A stretch of DNA of 64,000 nucleotides from Prochlorococcus sp. AG-347-L19 (GTDB taxonomy: Bacteria; Cyanobacteriota; Cyanobacteriia; PCC-6307; Cyanobiaceae), in assembly GCA_003278895.1 (NCBI GenBank), contig QCCO01000003.1:1-64000 (forward strand). The letters are read 5' to 3'. Within the stretch, counting starts at the first letter, position 1; each line of letters starts with the position of its first letter. Position numbers and translations under genes: made by a program. Below the pieces are notes generated by a model. The model saw only the letters and a list, made by a program, of their open reading frames with translations. It did not search any database and was not told where the DNA came from. Below, piece by piece: positions 20,424 to 29,397 of the stretch.

Positions 20424-22022
20424 ATGGAAAAAAATAAAGAAAAAATTATTGTAGTTAAAAATCTTACTGTTAAATATGGTCTAAAACAGCAACCTATTAT
20501 CAAAAATTTTAATTTGGAAATAGATAGTGGAGATCATTTGGCCATAATAGGACCTTCTGGATGTGGAAAGACCACTTTTGCAAAAACATTAGTAAATATA
20601 TTGCCTGCAAAGGCCACTTCTAAAGGGTATCTATCGATTTCTAATGTAGATCCTAGGAAAATAAACAACAAAGATGCACAATTATTTAGAAGAAAGAATT
20701 TTGGATTTATTTATCAAGACTCTATAAAAAAACTTAATCCGCTAATGAGAGTTGGGGATCATTTATATGAATTATTTAAAACACATGATCAAACTAAATC
20801 ATCTTTAGCTATTAAAAAATTAGTAAGAGAAGTTTTTCAAAAAGTCGGAATTGAAGAAAGTAGACTTGATTCTTTCCCACATCAATTTAGCGGCGGAATG
20901 AGACAGAGAGTTTCTATAGCAATGGCACTTGCTTTGAAACCTAAATTATTAATAGCTGATGAACCTACAACAAGCTTAGATACCAAAACAAGTTTTGAAA
21001 TTATGCAAGAAATAATTCATCTATGTAATGAATTTGATACAACTTTAATTTTAATTAGTCATGATATTAATCTTGCAGCAAAGTGGTGTAAAAAAGTTGC
21101 AATAATCGAAAAGGGATCGATTGTTGAAAAAGGGAATATATTAGATATTTTTCAATCACCAAAATCAGATATCGGGAAAAAGTTAGTAAATGCTTCAAAA
21201 ATAGTATTAGAACCAAATACTAAAAATAATGCTCGAGATCAGGTCGTTCTAGAGGTAAATAACCTAAGACATTGGTATAAATTAAATTCTTCAATTTTCA
21301 TTAATAAATGGAATAAGGCTTTAAATGAAGTTAGTTTCAAGTTATATGAGAATGAGACTCTTGGAATAGTTGGTTCTTCAGGGAGTGGTAAAAGTACATT
21401 ATGTAGGGCTTTAATTGGACTTCTTAAAGTAAGAGGTGGTGAAATCAAAATTTATGATAAAAATCATGCATCAAAAAAAAATAAATCTTTTAAAAAGAAC
21501 AATAAAGTGCAAATTATTTTCCAAGATCCTTTTTCAAGTTTGAACCCGAAAATGACAATTAAAAGTATTTTGGAAGATATATTTTTTATTCAAAAAATTT
21601 CAGATAAAAGAAAAATCGAAAAAGAAATAAAATTAATGTTTAGAAATTTGAATCTTCCCTTAAATAATGATTTTTTTAATTCTTATCCTAGCCAATTATC
21701 TGGTGGTCAATTGCAAAGAATTTCATTAGCCAGAGCGCTATTGTTGAAACCAAAAATTTTGATTTGTGATGAGAGCGTTAATATGTTGGATGCTTCAGTA
21801 AAAATAGAGATTCTTGAATTACTTAGAGTCTTGCAAGAAAAAATGAATTTAACGATTATCTTTATTACTCATGATTTGGGCATTGCTAGAAGATTTTGTG
21901 ATAGGTTGCTAGTTATGAATCACGGAAAGATAGTTGATGAAGGAGAAAGTTCCACAATATTCACTAAAACTCAAAACACGTATACAAAATCGCTTCTAAA
22001 TTCCTCTTTGAATCTTATTTAA
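20424..22022 (+). CDS. Double-NBD ABC transporter ATPase, peptide/nickel (DppD-DppF) type
   Basis: Two ABC nucleotide-binding domains are fused in 532 residues. The first has GPSGCGKTTFAK, signature FSGGMRQRVS and LLIADEPTTSLD. The second has GSSGSGKSTLCRA, LSGGQLQRIS and ILICDESVNMLDAS. Both show the ABC-type order and the extended Q-loop FQDPFSSLNP seen in oligopeptide/nickel importer ATPases such as Dpp/Opp. The Walker B of the second domain reads DES instead of DEP but keeps the catalytic Glu. No permease or binding protein is adjacent, so the substrate is unknown and partners must be elsewhere. Confidence 0.88.
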   Translation: MEKNKEKIIVVKNLTVKYGLKQQPIIKNFNLEIDSGDHLAIIGPSGCGKTTFAKTLVNILPAKATSKGYLSISNVDPRKINNKDAQLFRRKNFGFIYQDSIKKLNPLMRVGDHLYELFKTHDQTKSSLAIKKLVREVFQKVGIEESRLDSFPHQFSGGMRQRVSIAMALALKPKLLIADEPTTSLDTKTSFEIMQEIIHLCNEFDTTLILISHDINLAAKWCKKVAIIEKGSIVEKGNILDIFQSPKSDIGKKLVNASKIVLEPNTKNNARDQVVLEVNNLRHWYKLNSSIFINKWNKALNEVSFKLYENETLGIVGSSGSGKSTLCRALIGLLKVRGGEIKIYDKNHASKKNKSFKKNNKVQIIFQDPFSSLNPKMTIKSILEDIFFIQKISDKRKIEKEIKLMFRNLNLPLNNDFFNSYPSQLSGGQLQRISLARALLLKPKILICDESVNMLDASVKIEILELLRVLQEKMNLTIIFITHDLGIARRFCDRLLVMNHGKIVDEGESSTIFTKTQNTYTKSLLNSSLNLI

Positions 22023-22974
22023 TTTTAAGAACACTTAGTAATTTTTGAAAATCTAATGGTAATTCTGATTCAAATATCATTTCTTTACCATTTATTGGAT
22101 GTATAAGTCCAAGCTTGATGGCGTGTAAAGCTTGGCCATCTAATTTACATGGTAGTTTTTTACATCTTCCATATAACGGATCACCCACAATTGGATGATT
22201 AATGTGAGCGCAATGTACTCTTATTTGATGCGTTCGCCCCGTATCTAGTTTGAAACTCATTAATGAGTAATTGCCAAATCTTTCTTCTAATTTCCAATAG
22301 GTACAGGCATACCTTCCTGAAGTTTCTTCAACTACTTTATATTTCAATCTATTTAATTTATCTCTGCCAATGTTTCCCACTATTTGTCCTTCTTCAGAAT
22401 TCGGTGCTCCATGAATTACTGCAATATATTCGCGTGATGCTATTTTTTCTTTAATCTGTTTCTGGAGATTTACTAATGCCTCTTGGCTTTTTGCAACAAC
22501 CATACATCCGGAGGTATCTTTATCTAATCTGTGAACAATCCCAGGTCTTAGTTTCCCATTAATTCCAGGTAGATCTTTACAGTGAAAAAGTAATCCATTC
22601 ACTAAAGTTCCAGATTTGTGTCCAGGGGCTGGATGAACAATTAGTCCTGATTGTTTATTAATTACTATGATGTGCTCGTCTTCAAAAAGGATATTTAAAT
22701 CCATTTTTTCAGGTTTCAAATAAATAAGAGGTTCTGGAGGAGGCATCCATATTTGAATATTGTCGCCATTTTTTAATGGGGTTTTTGCTTTCGCAGTTTT
22801 ATAGTTTACAAGTACTAAACCTGAATTTATAAAATGTTGAATTCTTGCTCTACTTTGTTCTGGCCTTTTACTTACCAACCATCTGTCTAGCCTCATAGGA
22901 AGAGGTAGCTCATAAATAATTTCTATAAGCTCACCTTCTCCAATGCCGAAAGAATTTTGATTATTTAATTCCAT
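22015..22974 (-). CDS. rluD: 23S rRNA pseudouridine synthase, RluD type
   Basis: This 319-residue protein has an N-terminal S4 RNA-binding domain (MRLDRWLVSKRPEQSRARIQ) and a RluA-family catalytic domain with GIVHRLDKDTSGCMVVAK, where the first Asp is the catalytic residue. LDTGRTHQIRVHCAHINHPIVGDPLYG follows. RluD modifies U1911, U1915 and U1917 in helix 69 in E. coli; the exact sites here are inferred. It overlaps the upstream rbgA by 10 bases and the 3-prime end of the ABC gene by 8 bases. Confidence 0.93.
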   Translation of the reverse strand: MELNNQNSFGIGEGELIEIIYELPLPMRLDRWLVSKRPEQSRARIQHFINSGLVLVNYKTAKAKTPLKNGDNIQIWMPPPEPLIYLKPEKMDLNILFEDEHIIVINKQSGLIVHPAPGHKSGTLVNGLLFHCKDLPGINGKLRPGIVHRLDKDTSGCMVVAKSQEALVNLQKQIKEKIASREYIAVIHGAPNSEEGQIVGNIGRDKLNRLKYKVVEETSGRYACTYWKLEERFGNYSLMSFKLDTGRTHQIRVHCAHINHPIVGDPLYGRCKKLPCKLDGQALHAIKLGLIHPINGKEMIFESELPLDFQKLLSVLKIK

Positions 22975-23837
22975 AGTGGGACTTCTAAAGCAATTTTACC
23001 CAGCATTTGATTTCTATAATCTTCCAATAACTTATGAGACATTCTCCTTTTATCGCCAGAGGTATGTTTTGAAGCTGCTTCGTCGATCCAAGCAGAAGGA
23101 CTCTTAAAGCCTTTAGTAATATCAACTCCATATCTATTAGATATTTGTTTAACTGAGATATTCGCATTCTTATCTTTGTTGAGAGTGGATATAATTTTGA
23201 TAAATCCAATTGCGACACTCTCTATTTCATAAGCAGCTTCTCCAATATCGTCACACAGTGCAAGATTAAGTGCTGATTTTTGATCTTCTAAATTTGGAGG
23301 TATAACACCAGGAGCATCTAGCAGATCTATACCACTTTCTAATTTTATCCATCTTAAATTACGAGTCACGCCTGCTTTCCTAGCGCTATCTACAACTCTT
23401 TTTTTTGCGATTCTATTAATTAATGCCGACTTTCCTACGTTTGGAAAACCAAGTGTAAGGGCTCTAATTGGCCTAATTCGCATTCCTCTAGAGAGTCTTC
23501 TATCGTCGATTGACGACCTAGAATCTTTGGCTGACTTACAAATTTCTTTAATCCCTATTCCTCTTTTGGCATCACACCAAAGAGGATATTGATCTTTAGA
23601 ATTAAACCATTTATTCCAACTATTGATTGTATTCGGGGAGATCATGTCTGATCTGTTAATGACAAGAATATGTTTTTTATTATTTATCCATTTATTTAAG
23701 TGTGGATGTCCTGTTGACAAAGGAATTCGTGCATCTCTCACTTCGATAACTAAATCTACTTTATTGATAACTTCAGATAATTTCTTTTCTGCTTTTGCGA
23801 TATGGCCTGGGTACCATTGGATTTTGGGTATGTCCAC
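22965..23837 (-). CDS. rbgA: Ribosome biogenesis GTPase RbgA/YlqF (circularly permuted)
   Basis: The G motifs appear in permuted order: INRSDM (G4), DAKRG (G5), GFPNVGKSALIN (G1), AGVTRN (G2) and DAPGV (G3), which defines the YlqF/YawG class. The 290-residue length and the C-terminal helical domain fit RbgA, which matures the 50S subunit. The start MDIPKIQWYPGHIAKAEKK is the conserved YlqF opening. It is co-transcribed with rluD, which overlaps it by 10 bases. It is divergent from pgk. Confidence 0.95.
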   Translation of the reverse strand: MDIPKIQWYPGHIAKAEKKLSEVINKVDLVIEVRDARIPLSTGHPHLNKWINNKKHILVINRSDMISPNTINSWNKWFNSKDQYPLWCDAKRGIGIKEICKSAKDSRSSIDDRRLSRGMRIRPIRALTLGFPNVGKSALINRIAKKRVVDSARKAGVTRNLRWIKLESGIDLLDAPGVIPPNLEDQKSALNLALCDDIGEAAYEIESVAIGFIKIISTLNKDKNANISVKQISNRYGVDITKGFKSPSAWIDEAASKHTSGDKRRMSHKLLEDYRNQMLGKIALEVPLWN

Positions 23838-23973
23838 TTCAATAAATCAAATAAAATTTTGTATTCCTTTTAGTTTTTATAAGTTTCAAAAGTATTTACT
23901 TCTAAATTTTAGTATAAATTTAATAACTAAAAATTCTTATAATCGTTAATTCTTAAAATTTATTAAGGCATAG

Positions 23974-24016
23974 GTAACAGTAACTACTTTTTAACCCAAT
24001 AAGCCCAAATTAACGT
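23974..24016 (+). promoter_or_regulatory. Candidate NtcA-activated promoter of pgk
   Basis: Upstream of pgk there is a perfect GTA-N8-TAC at 23974-23987. It is followed after 23 bases by TAACGT (24011-24016), which fits TAN3T. This is close to the class II NtcA promoter layout known from cyanobacteria (GTAN8TAC, about 22 bases, TAN3T). The TAACGTTA at 24011-24018 is also a palindrome. NtcA senses 2-oxoglutarate and nitrogen status. Binding is inferred from pattern only. Confidence 0.45.
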
Positions 24017-24049
24017 TAGGGTTTTGAAATTATAAATATAGCTTGTTTA

Positions 24050-25258
24050 ATGTCAAAATTATCTCTTTCCAGTCTTGATAAGACACATTTAGAAGGAAAA
24101 AAAGTTCTTGTAAGAGTAGATTTTAATGTTCCATTAAATGAAGACGGTCAAATAACCGACGATACGCGTATTCGTGCAGCGATCCCAACTATTGAATATC
24201 TTATTAATCATTCTGCAAAAGTCATTTTAGCTGCTCATTTTGGTAGACCGAAGGGTCAGGTAAATGAAAAAATGAGATTAACTCCAGTAGCAGCAAGATT
24301 AAGTGAATTGTTGGGGCAAAATGTTGCTCTTACTAACAGTTGTATTGGTGATGAAGCAGTTGCACAATCAAATAGCTTATCTAATGGAGATGTTCTTTTG
24401 CTTGAGAATGTTCGTTTTTTTGGTGAAGAGGAAAAGAACGACCTGGAGTTTGCTGAAAAATTAGCATCACATGCAGACATGTATGTAAATGATGCTTTCG
24501 GCGCTGCTCATAGAGCGCATGCTTCAACTCAGGGTGTTACAAATTATTTAAGTCCCTCAGTAGCTGGATTCCTTTTAGAAAAAGAATTGAAATACCTACA
24601 AGGAGCAGTAGATTCCCCAAATCGTCCATTGGCAGCAATAGTTGGAGGGTCAAAGGTTAGTAGCAAAATAGGAGTACTTGATTCTTTACTAGATAAATGT
24701 GACAAAATCATGATTGGTGGAGGTATGATTTTCACTTTTTATAAAGCTAGAGGTTTAGATGTCGGAAAGAGCCTTGTAGAAGAAGATAAACTTGAGCTTG
24801 CTAAAGATTTAGAAGCAAAAGCAAAAGCAAAAGGAGTAGAGTTATTATTACCCACTGATGTTGTTTTGGCTGATGAATTTTCTCCTGACGCCAATAGTAA
24901 AATATCTCAAATTGATGCAATTAGTGGGAATTGGATGGGTCTAGATATTGGTCCAGATTCCATTAAAGTTTTTCAGAATGCTCTTGCAGAATGTAAGACA
25001 ATTATTTGGAATGGTCCAATGGGAGTTTTTGAGTTTGATAAATTTGCAGATGGTACAAATGCAATAGCTACGACTCTTGCGGACTTAAGTGCTTTTTCTG
25101 AAGTTTGTACAATAATTGGTGGTGGAGATTCAGTTGCAGCAGTTGAAAAAGCAGGATTAGCTGAAAAAATGTCTCATATATCTACCGGAGGTGGGGCTAG
25201 TTTGGAACTTTTAGAAGGTAAAACTTTACCAGGTGTGGCTGCGTTAAACGACGCTTAG
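24050..25258 (+). CDS. pgk: Phosphoglycerate kinase
   Basis: This 402-residue enzyme transfers phosphate between ATP and 3-phosphoglycerate in the Calvin cycle and glycolysis. It shows [61 protein letters not shown], the [12 protein letters not shown] segment and the C-terminal [15 protein letters not shown] and [13 protein letters not shown]. The sequence is complete. The 212-base upstream region carries an NtcA-like site. It converges with the next gene with one base between the stop codons. Confidence 0.97.
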   Translation: MSKLSLSSLDKTHLEGKKVLVRVDFNVPLNEDGQITDDTRIRAAIPTIEYLINHSAKVILAAHFGRPKGQVNEKMRLTPVAARLSELLGQNVALTNSCIGDEAVAQSNSLSNGDVLLLENVRFFGEEEKNDLEFAEKLASHADMYVNDAFGAAHRAHASTQGVTNYLSPSVAGFLLEKELKYLQGAVDSPNRPLAAIVGGSKVSSKIGVLDSLLDKCDKIMIGGGMIFTFYKARGLDVGKSLVEEDKLELAKDLEAKAKAKGVELLLPTDVVLADEFSPDANSKISQIDAISGNWMGLDIGPDSIKVFQNALAECKTIIWNGPMGVFEFDKFADGTNAIATTLADLSAFSEVCTIIGGGDSVAAVEKAGLAEKMSHISTGGGASLELLEGKTLPGVAALNDA

Positions 25259-25259
25259 G

Positions 25260-25985
25260 CTATATCTCATCAACAATATCAATGCTCTTTGTGAAAGTAA
25301 TCATTCCCTCGGGATGAGCTATGATTCCTGACCAAATTTGCATCCCTGGTTTTGAAGGGGCTCTTGTAATTTTAAAAATCCCTCCAGACGCCAATGGTTC
25401 CAATAACATTTCTTGTTCAAACAATGAATTAACTTGATGAGGTTTTATAGCTCCAGCAATAATCACTTCTTCAAGAGGCTTATTTAGAATTATATCGATG
25501 TCGTATTTTGAACCAGTAAGAACTCTATCAGGAATTTTAAAACTAATATCTATTTTTTTATTATCGTTTCTTATCGTGGTGAATAAATTTTTGATAATCC
25601 CTTCACTTATTTTTCCATTTACGATTGAAAATAAATAATCAAATTTGGATTCGAGTATATATATTTCTCCGTTAACTATTTTTTCCCCAGAAACTTTTAT
25701 TCGTAAAATATCTTCATCTGGAATATTAGATTTTAATCTTTTGATCTTCCATTTGCTGTTGGGGAAATCATTAATAATCTTCGAAAATTGTTTTGGAATA
25801 TTTTGGTTTTCATCATTTCTAAAATTTTTTTTAATAAACTCTAAGTCTCGCTTATTTAATGAGGTTTCTAAATTTCTCATAAAATCAACTTTTAAAGTTT
25901 GCGTTATTGCTGAATAGGGGAGAATGAGATAAATAAATAAGTAGAGAGGGAATCCTATATTTCTGAATAAGTTTAAATTCAACAT
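25260..25985 (-). CDS. Conserved exported hypothetical protein
   Basis: I do not recognise a named family. The 241-residue protein opens with a hydrophobic segment (FPLYLFIYLILPYSAITQT, residues 12-30) that looks like a Sec signal peptide, so it is probably periplasmic or membrane attached. The remainder is mixed beta-strand type, with a segment DRVLTGSKYDIDIILNKPLEE and a C-terminal GMQIWSGIIAHPEGMITFTKS. There is no catalytic motif I can name. It converges with pgk with one base between the stops and is divergent from murG across 41 bases. Codon use is like its neighbours. Confidence 0.7.
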   Translation of the reverse strand: MLNLNLFRNIGFPLYLFIYLILPYSAITQTLKVDFMRNLETSLNKRDLEFIKKNFRNDENQNIPKQFSKIINDFPNSKWKIKRLKSNIPDEDILRIKVSGEKIVNGEIYILESKFDYLFSIVNGKISEGIIKNLFTTIRNDNKKIDISFKIPDRVLTGSKYDIDIILNKPLEEVIIAGAIKPHQVNSLFEQEMLLEPLASGGIFKITRAPSKPGMQIWSGIIAHPEGMITFTKSIDIVDEI

Positions 25986-26026
25986 ATTTATTATTTATTA
26001 TTTTCATTCTACTAATTTAAGTTTTT

Positions 26027-27118
26027 ATGTCTAAAAAAAATAATTTATTAGTTGCAGCTAGTGGAACAGGAGGCCATATTTTCCCAGCTTTAGCAGTTTC
26101 TAAAGAGGTGGAAGATGAGTGGAATATTCATTGGTTGGGTATTCAGCAAAGACTTGATGCGCATTTGATTCCCCAAAAATATAATTTGAAGACTTTGAAT
26201 TTAAAGACACCAAGAAAAAATATTTTTTTGTTTTATCAATATATAAAAATTTTAATGTCAACTTTCCAAATAATTAGGATCTTAAAAGAAAAAAAAATTA
26301 ACTTGGTTTTCACGACTGGAGGTTATATATCTGCCCCTACTATTGTTGCTTCAAAACTTCTAAAGATACCTATCATTATTCATGAATCAAATGTAGTTCC
26401 AGGAATGGTCACGAAATATTTTGGTTTTTTATGTAACTATGTTCTTTTAGGATTTAAAGAAACAAATTCTTATTTAAAAAATTGTAAAACTATTTTCACT
26501 GGAACACCTTTAAGAGAGCAATTCTATAAATTTAATTTTTTGCCAGAATGGGTTCCAAAAGGAAATGGACCTCTTTTGATTGTTATGGGAGGTAGTCAAG
26601 GAGCAAAAGCTATAAATCAAATTCTTTATGAATCTCTAGAGTTTTTAATAAAAAAACAATTTCGGATAGTTCATATTGTTGGCGAATCTAATCTAAAACC
26701 TTTTGATGTAAACAACTCCAAAAATTATATTCAAAAGAAATTTACTAATGAAATAGCAGCTTTAATTCAAAACTGTGATCTTGTAATATCGAGATCTGGT
26801 GCAGGAACAATCAATGAATTAATGGAGGCTGAAAAACCTTCAATTTTAATTCCATATCCATATTCTAAAAATAATCATCAGGAGAAAAATGCCATGATTC
26901 TTGCTGCAAGTGGAGGCTCAGTTTTAATCAATCAGAATAATATGTCTAAAGAAGTTTTTGAAGAAACTCTAGAAAGAATTTTTAAAATAAAATCAAAAAA
27001 GGAAAAAAAACATTATGAAATATTAGATCTCATGAAGAAGAATATGGAAAATAATAATAAAATTAAATCTAAAAATGAGATTAAAAAGTATATTGATTAT
27101 TTTTTAAAGGAATTCTGA
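26027..27118 (+). CDS. murG: UDP-GlcNAc transferase MurG (lipid II synthesis)
   Basis: This GT-B glycosyltransferase adds GlcNAc to lipid I, forming lipid II at the inner membrane face. The 363-residue sequence includes LLVAASGTGGHIFPALAVS at the N-terminus, [43 protein letters not shown] and SRSGAGTINELMEAEKPSILIPYPYS with NHQEKNA, all MurG signatures. It overlaps the 3-prime end of the cobC-like gene by 22 bases. No other murein gene is nearby. Confidence 0.96.
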   Translation: MSKKNNLLVAASGTGGHIFPALAVSKEVEDEWNIHWLGIQQRLDAHLIPQKYNLKTLNLKTPRKNIFLFYQYIKILMSTFQIIRILKEKKINLVFTTGGYISAPTIVASKLLKIPIIIHESNVVPGMVTKYFGFLCNYVLLGFKETNSYLKNCKTIFTGTPLREQFYKFNFLPEWVPKGNGPLLIVMGGSQGAKAINQILYESLEFLIKKQFRIVHIVGESNLKPFDVNNSKNYIQKKFTNEIAALIQNCDLVISRSGAGTINELMEAEKPSILIPYPYSKNNHQEKNAMILAASGGSVLINQNNMSKEVFEETLERIFKIKSKKEKKHYEILDLMKKNMENNNKIKSKNEIKKYIDYFLKEF

Positions 27119-28218
27119 ATTTCTTCACATAAAAGAGTGTTATTTTTTCTATTCTGTAGACTTATTCTTGCCCACTTTTCGTCAAGAAATCTAAATGAAG
27201 TGCATTCTCTAAGCAATATTCCCTTATTTTCTAAGTATTTTATATTTGGCGACAAGGATGTTTCACTTTCTATTAAAAAAAAGTTGGTTGAAGAGTTATG
27301 AATTTTAAGGTTCTCTATTTTTAATAATTTTTCAAATACTCTCTTTTTTTCAATATTTATCCAGCTGTGAATCTGTTTTGTCCACTGTTCATAGAATTTC
27401 TTATTACTTAGTAGATCAATCCCTGCTTTAATAGAAAATGAATTTAAAGGCCAAGGATCTCTATTTATTTCCCATTGTTTAAGTTTTTTCGATGAGCCAA
27501 TAACGTAACCTAATCTAAGCCCTGGAATATTGAAGATTTTGGTCAAGCTTCTCAAGACTAATAAATTATCAAATCTTTTGGTTAATGGTATTAAAGATTC
27601 TTTGTCTCCATTAGGTGTTATGGATAAAAAAGCTTCATCGCAGATAACTAATTTATATTTTTTCACAACTTCCTCCAATGAATTCTTTTCCCATAATTGG
27701 CCGGTAGGGTTATGTGGATTTGTTATCCAAATAACATCACCTTTTGGATGAAGCGGAAATGATTGAGGAAAAATATCACTCCAGTTTTTTGGTAATTCGC
27801 TATGTATAAAATTGCTATTCCAACAATTTAAAGATCTTTCATAATCAACAAATGATGGAGAAGGAATACAACTTATTCCGAATTTGGATGCTTCATAACC
27901 TGCCCAGGTTATTAATTCAGAAGCTCCATTCCCAGGCAATATATTCTCTGGATTTATCCCATGAAATTTGCCGATTATTTCTTTCAGATCACTCAAGTTT
28001 CTTTCTGGGTAATATCTAAAGCCAAGATTCTTAATTTCCGCATTTATTGAATCTATTAGTATTTGAGGGGGATCAAAGGGTACTAATGATGCACTTGCAT
28101 CAATGATTTCGGATGGTAATAAATTTAATTTTTTCGCAATTGCATATACATTTCCACCGTGCTTCAAGTTTGATCCTTGCATGGCTAACGTTGAGTAATC
28201 ATGAGGTTCATTATTCAT
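27097..28218 (-). CDS. Threonine-phosphate decarboxylase-type PLP enzyme (CobC/CobD-like)
   Basis: This HisC-related fold-type I PLP protein has 373 residues. It opens with HGGNVYAIAKKLNLLPSEIIDASASLVPFDPP, which resembles the HGGN and DFSANINPLGPP start of CobC/CobD rather than HisC. WITNPHNPTGQLWE and the PLP lysine in RSLTKIFNIPGLRLGYVIG follow. The likely role is making (R)-1-aminopropan-2-yl phosphate for the cobamide nucleotide loop; Prochlorococcus makes pseudocobalamin de novo. A general aminotransferase role is the alternative. It is followed by pyrD on the same strand. Confidence 0.75.
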   Translation of the reverse strand: MNNEPHDYSTLAMQGSNLKHGGNVYAIAKKLNLLPSEIIDASASLVPFDPPQILIDSINAEIKNLGFRYYPERNLSDLKEIIGKFHGINPENILPGNGASELITWAGYEASKFGISCIPSPSFVDYERSLNCWNSNFIHSELPKNWSDIFPQSFPLHPKGDVIWITNPHNPTGQLWEKNSLEEVVKKYKLVICDEAFLSITPNGDKESLIPLTKRFDNLLVLRSLTKIFNIPGLRLGYVIGSSKKLKQWEINRDPWPLNSFSIKAGIDLLSNKKFYEQWTKQIHSWINIEKKRVFEKLLKIENLKIHNSSTNFFLIESETSLSPNIKYLENKGILLRECTSFRFLDEKWARISLQNRKNNTLLCEEIQNSFKK

Positions 28219-28227
28219 ACTCTAATT

Positions 28228-29397
28228 TTATTCAACCCATTTTAAATCTGATCCAATAGCATCTTTTATACTAGATAATTGATGGTTATTGAGTTGCTTT
28301 ATAATTCCCTCAAGTATATCTGGTACTAATTGTGGACCCTTATATATCCATCCTGTATAAAGTTGAATTAATGATGCTCCAGAACAAATTCTTTCCCAAG
28401 CTGACTCAGGACTATCTATTCCACCAACCCCAATTAAAATAATCTTTTTATCAATATTATGTATATGTTTTATTATTTGATTTGCTTTTTTTTGGAGAGG
28501 CCTCCCACTTAATCCTCCATTCTCTTGAGAGAGTAATAATCCAGTTTGCCTGATCTTTCTATTTTCAAGACCTAATCTATCAATGCTGGTGTTTGTAGCA
28601 ATTATTCCATCGATGTTTTCCTCGATTATTAATTGGCAAATATCTTCAATATCTTTAAGGCCTAAATCTGGCGCAATTTTTACAAATAATGGTGGACAAT
28701 TTGGTAAGTTTTTAATTTCTCTAAGAAGTTCTTTTAGAAGAATTGGATCTTGTAATTTTCTTAGTCCTTCAGTATTTGGAGAACTAACGTTTATTGCTGC
28801 GTAATCACAATATGGAATTAATAATTTTAGAGAAGTTAAATAATCATCTTTTGCTTGAGATAAACCTGTAATTTTTGACTTCCCGAAATTTATCCCTAAA
28901 CAAATATTCTCCCTGTTTTTTTTAAACTCAATACCTTGTTCGACAAAGTTTTTAACTAGATTTTCAGCACCATTATTATTGAAACCCATTCTATTTAATG
29001 CTGCTTCTTCTTCTGCCAATCTAAATAACCTTGGTTTGGGATTTCCATTCTGAGCAAATTTAGTTACTGTACCAAGCTCAGCAAATCCAAAACCAAAATC
29101 TTTCCATATATTTGCGGCATTTCCATTTTTGTCAAAACCCGCAGCTAAACCAATTGGATTACAAAAATTTATTCCACATATGTTCTGAGTTAACCTTTTA
29201 TCAACTACAGAAAATTCTTCATTTAGATTTTTTAAGATAGAAGATACTATAGGCCAATCATATTTTCTTGAACTGAATGATAGGAGACTAAGAGATAAAT
29301 TTGTTAAGTATTCTGCATCAATTCCAGAGTCTTTTTTTAATACAGGGGTAATCAAGTTTTTATAAAGATTTTTAAATCCCCCCTTCTTATCATTCAT
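28228..29397 (-). CDS. pyrD: Dihydroorotate dehydrogenase, class 2 (membrane-associated)
   Basis: This FMN enzyme oxidises dihydroorotate using quinone. The 389-residue protein has an N-terminal membrane-contact helix region, GINFCNPIGLAAGFDKNGNA, FGFAELGTVT, NRMGFNNNGAENL, INVSSPNTEGLRKLQ with the catalytic Ser of class 2 enzymes, PPLFVKIAPDL, and IGVGGIDSPESAWERICSGASLIQLYTGWIYKGP. Length and the N-terminal extension support class 2. Its ATG overlaps the rnhA stop by 4 bases, so the pair is translationally coupled. Confidence 0.96.
   Translation of the reverse strand: MNDKKGGFKNLYKNLITPVLKKDSGIDAEYLTNLSLSLLSFSSRKYDWPIVSSILKNLNEEFSVVDKRLTQNICGINFCNPIGLAAGFDKNGNAANIWKDFGFGFAELGTVTKFAQNGNPKPRLFRLAEEEAALNRMGFNNNGAENLVKNFVEQGIEFKKNRENICLGINFGKSKITGLSQAKDDYLTSLKLLIPYCDYAAINVSSPNTEGLRKLQDPILLKELLREIKNLPNCPPLFVKIAPDLGLKDIEDICQLIIEENIDGIIATNTSIDRLGLENRKIRQTGLLLSQENGGLSGRPLQKKANQIIKHIHNIDKKIILIGVGGIDSPESAWERICSGASLIQLYTGWIYKGPQLVPDILEGIIKQLNNHQLSSIKDAIGSDLKWVE

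Noticed and set aside
24780-24840. GCAAAAGCAAAAGCA repeat in pgk as a microsatellite
   Set aside because: It encodes an ordinary Glu-Ala-Lys-Ala-Lys helix of Pgk and has only a few units.
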